Of a stretch of 5,598 nucleotides of DNA, positions 1 to 5,598 are shown in pieces. Below the pieces are notes generated by a model. It saw only the letters and a list, made by a program, of their open reading frames with translations, was not told the DNA's origin and did no database searches. This DNA is from Chitinophagaceae bacterium (GTDB lineage Bacteria; Bacteroidota; Bacteroidia; Chitinophagales; Chitinophagaceae), in assembly GCA_018061385.1 (NCBI GenBank), contig JAGOUF010000187.1, positions 1 to 5,598 on the forward strand. The letters run 5' to 3'. Position 1 is the first letter of the stretch, and the number at the start of each line of letters is the position of its first letter. The translations under genes were made by a program, and so were the position numbers.

Positions 1-47
1 TATTAATACCAAGTGTTACAGTACTATTTTTTGGTGCTGTATCATGC
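1..47 (+). other. Partial signal peptide with lipobox (SPase II site) of the SusD protein
   Basis: The hydrophobic run VTVLFFGAVS ends at a cysteine encoded at 45-47, with A-V-S at positions -3 to -1. Cleavage before this Cys and lipidation are expected. The residues after it (KKYLDKAP) match the usual beginning of mature SusD proteins, which keep a short linker before the first helix. This is what shows that the gene extends leftward out of the window. The positively charged n-region is not visible. Confidence 0.85.
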
Positions 48-1760
48 AAAAAGTATTTAGACAAAGCTCCTTTAGATACTATTACTTCTGAAGCATTTTA
101 TACCAATGCAACTCAAGTAGATCAAGCATTAACAGGTATTTATAGTGCTTATGGTGCAAGAACCATGAGCCCAGGTTTTGGAAACCCAACTTCGTATTAC
201 TCTAAAATGGATTTGTACACTGAGATTGGTTTAGAGAGAGGTTTAAATGGCACAATTGGTTCTGGTGCTTATAATCCAACAGATGGAACAATTAGAGAGA
301 TTTGGGCTGGATTTTACCAAGTAATACAACGTGCCAACAGCTTATTGTTTAATATGTCAAGAGCTCAATCTGTTATGGCTCCAGAAGAGTTTTCTAGAGT
401 GCAAGCAGAAGCAAAAGTTTTAAGAGCATCGGCTTACTGGCATTTAATGGTGTACTTTGGTGATATTCCATTTTTTACTGGTCCTCTAGCACAAAGTGAT
501 TTCTTTGGTGCTACAAGAACTTCAAAATCTGCAATTGTAGATGCACTTGTAAGCGACTTAAAAGGAATTGCCACTGATTTGCCTTGGTTGCCAACAGCAC
601 AAGGAAGAGTTAGTCGTGGTGTAGCTTTGGGTACTGCAGCAAGAATTGCAATGGTAGATAGACGTTATCAAGAAGTGGTTAGCATTACAGATAATATCAT
701 CAACAACGGACCTTACGGGTTAAACCCTTCTTACCAAAACTTGTTTAGAAAATCTGGTCAAAATGCCAATGCCAATAATGAAATTATGTTCATTTATCCT
801 TTTGGTGATGCAGATGGAGGTTCTTTCAGTTATTTAAATTTAGTATTGGGATCAAGAAATCAAGGTGGACAATCAAGTCATTTTCCAACACAATTTTTAG
901 TAGATTTATTTGAGTGCAACGATGGTAAAACAATTGATGTTTCTCCATTATACAACCCTGCACGTCCCAATCAAAATAGAGATCCACGTTTAAAACAAAC
1001 TGTAATTGTACCTGGCGATACTGTAATTGTGCAAGGCTTTACAAGTAATGTTTACAGCCCTACAAATAGAACTGTACATACTTACAATCCAACAAGTGGT
1101 GTTGTTACACTTAGTACAACTGCTAACCAAGATAGTGCAAATATTTTTGGACCACGTTTAAATGGTGGTGGATATTTATGGAGAAAATATGCACAAGATA
1201 GAGACGTTAATGGAACTGCTGCTAACTTATATAAAGTTGGTTGGATATATATGCGTTTTTCTGAAATTTTATTATTAAATGCTGAAGCAAAATTAGAAGG
1301 TGGAGCTGGAGCAGTAGATGTTGCCACATCAATTAATAAAGTTAGAAATAGAGTTGGAATGCCTGGTGTAGATGGTGCAACATTGGCCAATGCAACAGCT
1401 TTAAAGCAATTGGTTCGTCGTGAAAAAACAATTGAATTTGCAAACGAAGGAATTCACATGGCTGATATGCGTAGATGGGACAATGGTGCATATGCTGCAA
1501 AAGTAATGGCTGTTCAAATTTATGGTGCTCCATTGTCGTCCATGACGCTAGTGCCTGGACAAGGTTTAGTGTATGATAATCCTGCTCCTAAACCAACTTT
1601 TGATGCAGTGTATAAAGTGCCAACAACATGGCCTAATGCAGATGCACTTAGATTAAAAAGAGAGTTAAGAATATTTAATGCTAACCAACATATACTTTGT
1701 CCAATTCCACAAAGTGAAATTGATAAAGTTCCTAGTTTAATTCAAAACCCAAATTGGTAA
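1..1760 (+). CDS. SusD/RagB family nutrient-binding outer-membrane lipoprotein (5' end outside window)
   Basis: This is a glycan-binding lipoprotein of the SusD/RagB family. Such proteins sit on the cell surface as the lid of a SusC-type TonB-dependent transporter and capture oligosaccharides for import. The frame is open from position 3 and gives 585 visible residues, a normal size for the family. The visible N-terminus is the tail of a signal peptide (LIPSVTVLFFGAVS) followed by the lipidated cysteine at 45-47 and the typical CKKYLDKAP start of a mature SusD. The real start codon therefore lies before the window, and the Met at 165 is internal. The C-terminal RagB/SusD domain is clear: MRFSEILLLNAEA at 1251-1289, the block RREKTIEF...ADMRRWDNG at 1416-1487, and the ending PIPQSEIDKVPSLIQNPNW at 1701-1757. 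The N-terminal half has the usual SusD helical pattern (RAEAKVLRASAYWHLMVYFGDIPF-like segment near 400-475). A SusC gene is expected just upstream but is not visible. The ligand cannot be read from the sequence. A strong terminator follows the stop codon. Confidence 0.95.
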   Translation, partial: LIPSVTVLFFGAVSCKKYLDKAPLDTITSEAFYTNATQVDQALTGIYSAYGARTMSPGFGNPTSYYSKMDLYTEIGLERGLNGTIGSGAYNPTDGTIREIWAGFYQVIQRANSLLFNMSRAQSVMAPEEFSRVQAEAKVLRASAYWHLMVYFGDIPFFTGPLAQSDFFGATRTSKSAIVDALVSDLKGIATDLPWLPTAQGRVSRGVALGTAARIAMVDRRYQEVVSITDNIINNGPYGLNPSYQNLFRKSGQNANANNEIMFIYPFGDADGGSFSYLNLVLGSRNQGGQSSHFPTQFLVDLFECNDGKTIDVSPLYNPARPNQNRDPRLKQTVIVPGDTVIVQGFTSNVYSPTNRTVHTYNPTSGVVTLSTTANQDSANIFGPRLNGGGYLWRKYAQDRDVNGTAANLYKVGWIYMRFSEILLLNAEAKLEGGAGAVDVATSINKVRNRVGMPGVDGATLANATALKQLVRREKTIEFANEGIHMADMRRWDNGAYAAKVMAVQIYGAPLSSMTLVPGQGLVYDNPAPKPTFDAVYKVPTTWPNADALRLKRELRIFNANQHILCPIPQSEIDKVPSLIQNPNW

Positions 1761-1780
1761 GAATTTTAATTTCAGAAATT

Positions 1781-1811
1781 AAAGGGTAGCGAAAATTCGC
1801 TACCCTTTTTT
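1781..1811 (+). terminator. Rho-independent terminator after the susD-like gene
   Basis: The sequence AAAGGGTAGCG at 1781-1791 pairs perfectly with CGCTACCCTTT at 1798-1808, forming an 11-bp stem. One more A-T pair (1792-1797) can form, which leaves a four-base loop. The stem runs into a T-tract at 1806-1811. It starts 20 bases after the SusD stop codon, so it should end the SusD transcript. It ends only 17 bases before the ATG of the next gene on the same strand, so that gene would have to be transcribed by readthrough or from a promoter overlapping the hairpin. The T-tract and position favour the plus strand. On the minus strand the A-run at 1781-1783 gives only a weak U-tract. Confidence 0.9.
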
Positions 1812-1828
1812 ATACAAAATTTTATCAT

Positions 1829-3253
1829 ATGCAACAAAGAGAAATAAGTATTGATGCACTGAGAGGATTTGCCATTTTAACAATGGTATTAAGTGGAAGT
1901 ATTGCTTTTGGAGATACACTTCCTGCTTGGATGTATCATGCACAAGTGCCTCCTCCATTGCACAAATTCAATTCTTCAATTGCTGGTATTACTTGGATAG
2001 ATCTTGTATTCCCATTCTTCTTATTTAGTATGGGTGCTGCAATGCCATTGGCTTTAAAAAAATATATTGATGCGAATAAAAGCTTCGTTGAAATTATTAA
2101 AATTGCTTTAAAGCGATTGATATTGCTCACATTTTTTGCATTGTTTCTTCAACATATGAAAGCTTGGGTTATTGGCAACAATCCTGCATTAAAAGAACAG
2201 CTATTTTCAATGTTGGGTTTCATTGTACTATTTTTTATATTTTATGAAAATAAAAATACACTCTACAAGAAACATTTTACAATAGTAAAAATTGTTGCTT
2301 GGTTAATGGCTCTTGTACTTTTATATCAATTGCCCTTTTGGAATGGAAAAGGTTTTGATTTATACAAAAGTGATATCATTATTATCGTACTTGCCAATAT
2401 GGCTTTCTGGGGAACAATACTGTATTTTATAACAGCCAACAAGCCATTTATAAGATTGGGGATTTTACCATTTTTAATGGCTATTTTTTTAGCTGCTAAA
2501 GAACCTTCAAATGGTTGGGCTAAAGAAGTTTTTAACTTCAACCACATTGGTACTGTTTATTTTGATTGGATGTATCAATTCTATTATTTAAAGTATTTAT
2601 TTATTGTAATTCCTGGTACAATTGCAGGAGAATATTTATTATCATCCCTCAGTAAAAAAAGTCAACCAACCAATACCGCTGCAATAACTATAATCAACAA
2701 AGAGTTCTTCATAGCACTTATTGGTATTGCATTAATTGTACTCAATTTATATGGTTTATTTACAAGGCAATTAACGTTCAACCTCATTGGCACAGCAATG
2801 CTTTGTGCATTGGCAATAAAATTAGTTTATCCATTGAACAATGAAAATGCAATAAAGAAAATCATTTATACAGGAAGTTATTTTTTGCTGTTGGGTTTAT
2901 TTTTTGAAGCTTATGAAGGTGGTATTAAAAAAGATTTTTCAACTTATAGTTATTATTTTACCACAAGTGGTTTGGCCTTTTTTTGCTTGGCAACATTTTC
3001 AATTCTTGCAAAGAATTCAAAGAGTAATTATTGTATAAAATATTTAGCCTTAAATGGAAAAAACCCAATGATAGCTTATGTTACAGGAAGTTTATTACTA
3101 CTGCCAATTTTATCTATAACACAAACAAAAGTTTATTGGGAAGCTATGAATCAAAATGTAATGATGGGCTGCTTAAAAGGAATTTTATTTACCGCAATTG
3201 TTTCATTAATTACAGTTTGGTTTACAAAAAAACAATTGTTTTGGAAAACCTAA
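1829..3253 (+). CDS. DUF5009 family membrane protein, HGSNAT/NagX-like putative transmembrane acyltransferase
   Basis: This is a 474-residue integral membrane protein, apparently complete, with about 11-14 hydrophobic segments, for example near residues 9-28, 53-76, 94-109, 125-139, 150-169, 182-202, 206-223, 251-271, 291-312, 317-334, 346-361, 376-394, 412-430 and 448-466. The N-terminus SIDALRGFAIL (7-17) and the motif GITWIDLVFPFFLFSMGAA (53-71) are hallmarks of the HGSNAT/NagX/DUF5009 group. In human HGSNAT the lysosomal enzyme passes acetyl from acetyl-CoA across the membrane to terminal glucosamine through a His that lies just before the equivalent DLVFP motif. H37 (MYHAQVPPP) is the best candidate here, with H45 as an alternative. 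Two later blocks also look family-specific: E360 to D369 (EAYEGGIKKD) and LNGKNPMIAYV (408-418). The DUF5009 assignment is strong, but the reaction and substrate are inferred. Inner-membrane location is expected. The start was chosen because the N-terminal motif begins six residues after this Met, and the in-frame region upstream is the terminator. No Shine-Dalgarno is seen, as is usual in Bacteroidota. The gene converges on the GH92 gene with 13 bases between the two stop codons. Confidence 0.88.
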   Translation: MQQREISIDALRGFAILTMVLSGSIAFGDTLPAWMYHAQVPPPLHKFNSSIAGITWIDLVFPFFLFSMGAAMPLALKKYIDANKSFVEIIKIALKRLILLTFFALFLQHMKAWVIGNNPALKEQLFSMLGFIVLFFIFYENKNTLYKKHFTIVKIVAWLMALVLLYQLPFWNGKGFDLYKSDIIIIVLANMAFWGTILYFITANKPFIRLGILPFLMAIFLAAKEPSNGWAKEVFNFNHIGTVYFDWMYQFYYLKYLFIVIPGTIAGEYLLSSLSKKSQPTNTAAITIINKEFFIALIGIALIVLNLYGLFTRQLTFNLIGTAMLCALAIKLVYPLNNENAIKKIIYTGSYFLLLGLFFEAYEGGIKKDFSTYSYYFTTSGLAFFCLATFSILAKNSKSNYCIKYLALNGKNPMIAYVTGSLLLLPILSITQTKVYWEAMNQNVMMGCLKGILFTAIVSLITVWFTKKQLFWKT

Positions 3254-3266
3254 TTATTACTTAAAC

Positions 3267-5426
3267 TTACTTACTCACCGTTATAATTAATTTTCCTCCT
3301 GCTAACAATTGTTGATGTGTAATTGAATGAACGGGTATACTTTTTTCATTAAAATGAATAGCAGTAATCTTATTTCTATGTGCTTGGTTGGTTGAACCTT
3401 TAACTTGAATGTTCAACAATTTACCATTGGGTAATTGTAAGGTTGCTTTATTAATAAAAGGCAAACCAAACATATATACCCCGCTTGCAGGATTCATAGG
3501 ATAAAAACCTAAACTTGTAAAAACATACCAAGCACTCATTTGGCCACAATCATCATTTCCACTTAATCCGTTTGGTCCAACTTTATACATACTATCCATT
3601 ACAACTTTTAACCACTTAGCAGCCTTTTCAGGTTTATCTAGAGCTGTGTACATATAAATGATGTGGTGGCTTGGCTCATTGCCATGTGCATATTGACCAA
3701 TTAAACCAGTTACATCAGCACTTACATTTTCGCCATGCAGTTCAGATGTAGTAGTAAACAAAGTATCTAACTTTTCAATAAGTTTACTTTTGCCTCCATA
3801 TAAAGTTGCAAGCCCATTTACGTCATGAGGTACAAAAAAACTATGTTGCCATGCAGTACCTTCAACATATTGTCCATCAAAACCATGTTCAGAAAAAATA
3901 GGATCAAAAGGTTCAACAAATTTACCATTGCTATTTTTGGCCCTCATAAATCCGGTACCCTTATCAAACAATTGTTTGTAACTGTTGGCACGTTTCATAA
4001 ACAATTTATAATCATTTGTAAAACCTAATTTTTTGGCAACTTGTGCTATACACCAATCATCAAAAGCATATTCTAAAGTTATGGTTACACTCCAACCCAC
4101 TTTATCTTGTGGCACGTAACCATATTGTATAAATTCTGGTGTGCCACGTTGATTTTGAAAAGCACTTTTTTTCATTGCAGTATATGCATACTCATAATTA
4201 AAGCCTTTAATGTTTTTTAGGATTGCATCTGCAATTATTGGAATGCTGTGATAGCCAGTCATAGTATTGGCTTCCCAAGTGCTTAAATCCCAAACAGGCA
4301 ACAAACCATTGTCTTCATACAATTGCAGCATACTATTAATCATATCCGGCAATCGCTTGGTTTGTGTAAGAGTAAATAATGGATTTAAAGCCCTGAATAC
4401 ATCCCATTGAGAAAACACTGTGTACTTTTCTTTTCCTTTAGTAAACTTTAATTGTTTGTTATCATGTGTTTGATAAGACCCATCTTTATCGCTATGCACA
4501 ACAGGTGCTAAACAAGTTCTATACAAAGCCGTATAAAATTGTTGTGCTTGTTGTTGATTGTTGGTGTTGATTTTAATTTTTTGCAACTCCTTTTCCCATA
4601 AATTTTCTGCATGAATTGCTATTTCATTAAACGTTTGATGCTCACTTTCTTGCAAAGAATTAAAAGCTTGGTCTGTGCCAACAGAACTTATTCCAACCCT
4701 TACCAACAGTGGATTTTCGGTGTTAAACTGTAAAGCAATTTTTACATTATTGCCATAAGCTTGTGTATTGGTTTTAATGGAATCGTCTATAAAAATCTGT
4801 TGCTTTATTTTTTGAGAAAATGTAGCAGCAAAATAAACTTTCTGTCCCTTTGCCCAACCTGCACTATACCTATAACCCACAATGGTAGAATCATTTATAA
4901 CCGATAACATTCCAGCGGTACTTTTATCCCAATTTATTTTAAAACCCATATCAAAACGTAACCAACCATTGTTATTGGGAAAAGTATATTGATGTACACC
5001 ATTGCGATTGGTTGACGTAAGTTGACAGTTCACTCCATTATCTAATTTCACTTGATAATAACCAGGTTTTGCCGATTCGTTTTTGTGGCTAAAAGGTATC
5101 AATATTTTTTCCTGACGCAAGTTCACTGTATCAACCAATGGCAATACAGAAATATCGCACCAATCACCAATTCCTGTACCACTTAAATGTGTATGACTAA
5201 ACCCTGCTATGGTTTTACTACTGTAATGATAGCCACTACACCAATCCCAGCCTTCTACGCCATTATCAGGGCTTAATTGCACCATTCCAAATGGTACAGT
5301 AGCACCTGGATAAACATGACCATGTCCACCAGTTCCTAAAAATGGATCAACAAAATTTGTTAATTTTTGAGTATAAGAAATAAGGCTGCACTTAATAAGT
5401 ACAGCCAATAAAAATGTTTTTTTCAT
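3267..5426 (-). CDS. Secreted GH92 family alpha-mannosidase
   Basis: This is a complete 719-residue member of glycoside hydrolase family 92, whose members are calcium-dependent, inverting exo-alpha-mannosidases, often alpha-1,2-specific, that trim N-glycans and mannans. The length is normal. After a signal peptide (about residues 1-19) comes the N-terminal beta-sandwich domain (about 24-265) with VDPFLGTGGHGHVYPGATVPFG (25-47 region) and FSHTHLSGTGIGDWCDISVLP (76-96 region). The (alpha/alpha)6 catalytic domain follows (about 270-715). Within it are QWDVFRALNPL (340-350), the EGTAWQH motif with the probable general acid E522 (codon at 3861-3863), HGNEPSHH (581-588), and the loop GNDDCGQMSAWYV (623-635), whose acidic residues D625/D626 belong to the catalytic-base region of the family. 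No key motif is broken. W89 and E584 are candidate substrate-contacting residues of the +1 site, but the linkage specificity is not provable by eye. The gene starts 15 bases after the stop of an upstream minus-strand gene, so the two are probably cotranscribed. Its promoter is not visible. No T9SS C-terminal sorting domain is seen, so a periplasmic location is most likely. Confidence 0.95.
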   Translation of the reverse strand: MKKTFLLAVLIKCSLISYTQKLTNFVDPFLGTGGHGHVYPGATVPFGMVQLSPDNGVEGWDWCSGYHYSSKTIAGFSHTHLSGTGIGDWCDISVLPLVDTVNLRQEKILIPFSHKNESAKPGYYQVKLDNGVNCQLTSTNRNGVHQYTFPNNNGWLRFDMGFKINWDKSTAGMLSVINDSTIVGYRYSAGWAKGQKVYFAATFSQKIKQQIFIDDSIKTNTQAYGNNVKIALQFNTENPLLVRVGISSVGTDQAFNSLQESEHQTFNEIAIHAENLWEKELQKIKINTNNQQQAQQFYTALYRTCLAPVVHSDKDGSYQTHDNKQLKFTKGKEKYTVFSQWDVFRALNPLFTLTQTKRLPDMINSMLQLYEDNGLLPVWDLSTWEANTMTGYHSIPIIADAILKNIKGFNYEYAYTAMKKSAFQNQRGTPEFIQYGYVPQDKVGWSVTITLEYAFDDWCIAQVAKKLGFTNDYKLFMKRANSYKQLFDKGTGFMRAKNSNGKFVEPFDPIFSEHGFDGQYVEGTAWQHSFFVPHDVNGLATLYGGKSKLIEKLDTLFTTTSELHGENVSADVTGLIGQYAHGNEPSHHIIYMYTALDKPEKAAKWLKVVMDSMYKVGPNGLSGNDDCGQMSAWYVFTSLGFYPMNPASGVYMFGLPFINKATLQLPNGKLLNIQVKGSTNQAHRNKITAIHFNEKSIPVHSITHQQLLAGGKLIITVSK
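5370..5426 (-). other. Signal peptide of the GH92 mannosidase
   Basis: The N-terminus MKKTFLLAVLIKCSLISYTQ has two lysines, then a hydrophobic core, then polar residues before the mature domain begins at about KLTNFVDPF. Cleavage after T19 (S17-Y18-T19, before Q20) is the most likely SPase I site. The core is unusual in being interrupted by K12-C13. C13 does not sit in a credible lipobox (L-I-K-C has Lys at -1), so export by signal peptidase I is favoured over lipidation. Confidence 0.7.
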
Positions 5427-5441
5427 ACTAGATATTTCTAA

Positions 5442-5598
5442 CTATTTAATGTAAGGATATTGCCCTTGAAAAAATGTAAGCTTGTCTTTTATTCCTTCAT
5501 AAAAAAAGAAACATTCTCCTTTAAAACCCTTTGCCCTATTGGCTTGTATCATTTGTGTTAAAAATGGATCGCCTACCAATGTAGAACCTGATTTTAAC
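5442..5598 (-). CDS. C-terminal 51 codons of an upstream gene, possibly a GHL10-type glycosyl hydrolase
   Basis: On the minus strand an open frame enters the window at its right edge and stops at a TAG at 5442-5444. The 51 visible residues run from LKSGSTLVGDPF to the terminus FFQGQYPYIK. The segment QMIQANRAKGFKGECFFFY followed by EGIKD resembles the end of a TIM-barrel hydrolase, where the strand 'G.vFFFYEGl' closes the barrel. This pattern is familiar from C-termini of GHL10-type ('family 10-like') glycosyl hydrolases of Bacteroidota. That family call is a recollection of pattern and could be wrong. The coding call itself rests on the open frame, the sensible composition, and the 15-base spacing to the GH92 start codon, which indicates one operon in which this gene comes first. 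The N-terminus and catalytic residues lie outside the window. Confidence 0.7.
   Translation of the reverse strand, partial: LKSGSTLVGDPFLTQMIQANRAKGFKGECFFFYEGIKDKLTFFQGQYPYIK

Noticed and set aside
165..167. ATG at 165 as the start of the SusD-like gene
   Set aside because: In-frame coding sequence upstream encodes a lipobox and the conserved SusD N-terminus, so this Met is internal.
763..780. Short AATGCC-type tandem repeat in the SusD gene
   Set aside because: It is only two to three units long, encodes an Asn/Ala stretch in a loop, and does not disturb the frame.
1082..1533. Open frames on the minus strand inside the SusD gene
   Set aside because: They overlap a well-conserved RagB/SusD domain on the plus strand, show no domain sense, and are best explained as shadows of the real gene.
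1754..1775. TTG...TAATTTC as a Bacteroidota-type promoter for the DUF5009 gene
   Set aside because: It matches TAnnTTTG poorly, there is no properly spaced TTTG, and it lies upstream of the terminator that would stop its transcript.
3031..3264. Second plus-strand open frame overlapping the end of the DUF5009 gene
   Set aside because: It lies in another frame across the conserved LNGKNPMIAYV region, and its protein has low-complexity, unconvincing composition.
3966..3977. AAACAATTGTTT palindrome, similar to those at 3229-3242 and 3304-3313, as an operator repeat
   Set aside because: All copies are inside coding sequence, the CAATTG core encodes common Gln-Leu codons or their complement, and the spacing is irregular. 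Chance in A+T-rich DNA is likely.
5388..5390. Cys13 of the GH92 protein as a lipidation site
   Set aside because: The preceding residues L-I-K give Lys at -1, which does not fit a lipobox, and further hydrophobic residues follow the Cys.

Overview
The window is A+T-rich and densely coding, and it reads as part of a glycan-utilisation locus from a member of the Bacteroidota. The evidence is a SusD/RagB-type surface lipoprotein, a DUF5009-type membrane protein, a GH92 mannosidase, and start codons without a clear Shine-Dalgarno sequence. A Chitinophagaceae-like or related environmental lineage seems plausible, but the sequence read by eye does not fix the family.

Layout. (1) Positions 1-1760, plus strand: a SusD/RagB family outer-membrane lipoprotein whose first residues lie before the window. 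The reading frame is open from position 3 and carries a lipobox cysteine at 45-47, so the first in-window Met of the long frame (165) is internal. (2) Positions 1781-1811: a strong intrinsic terminator closing the SusD transcript. (3) Positions 1829-3253, plus strand: a complete multi-spanning DUF5009 membrane protein of the HGSNAT/NagX-like acyltransferase group. (4) Positions 3267-5426, minus strand: a complete secreted GH92 family alpha-mannosidase, convergent with the DUF5009 gene and separated from it by 13 bases. (5) Positions 5442-5598, minus strand: the last 51 codons of another gene, 15 bases upstream of the GH92 start and so probably in the same operon. Its C-terminus resembles those of GHL10-type ('family 10-like') glycosyl hydrolases, but the fragment is too short to be sure. 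There is no gene-free stretch longer than about 70 bases.

How the genes could work together (inference). SusD, with a SusC partner presumably encoded just upstream, would capture an oligosaccharide at the cell surface. The exported GH92 enzyme would remove alpha-linked mannose. The DUF5009 protein, in the inner membrane, could acetylate an amino sugar or another released sugar. This would suit a mannose-rich glycan such as an N-glycan or mannan, but no substrate is proved by the sequence. All families are known. The most interesting points are the pairing of an HGSNAT-like acetyltransferase with a mannosidase locus, and the terminator that almost abuts the DUF5009 start codon. I found no RNA gene, CRISPR array, insertion sequence or clearly new system.
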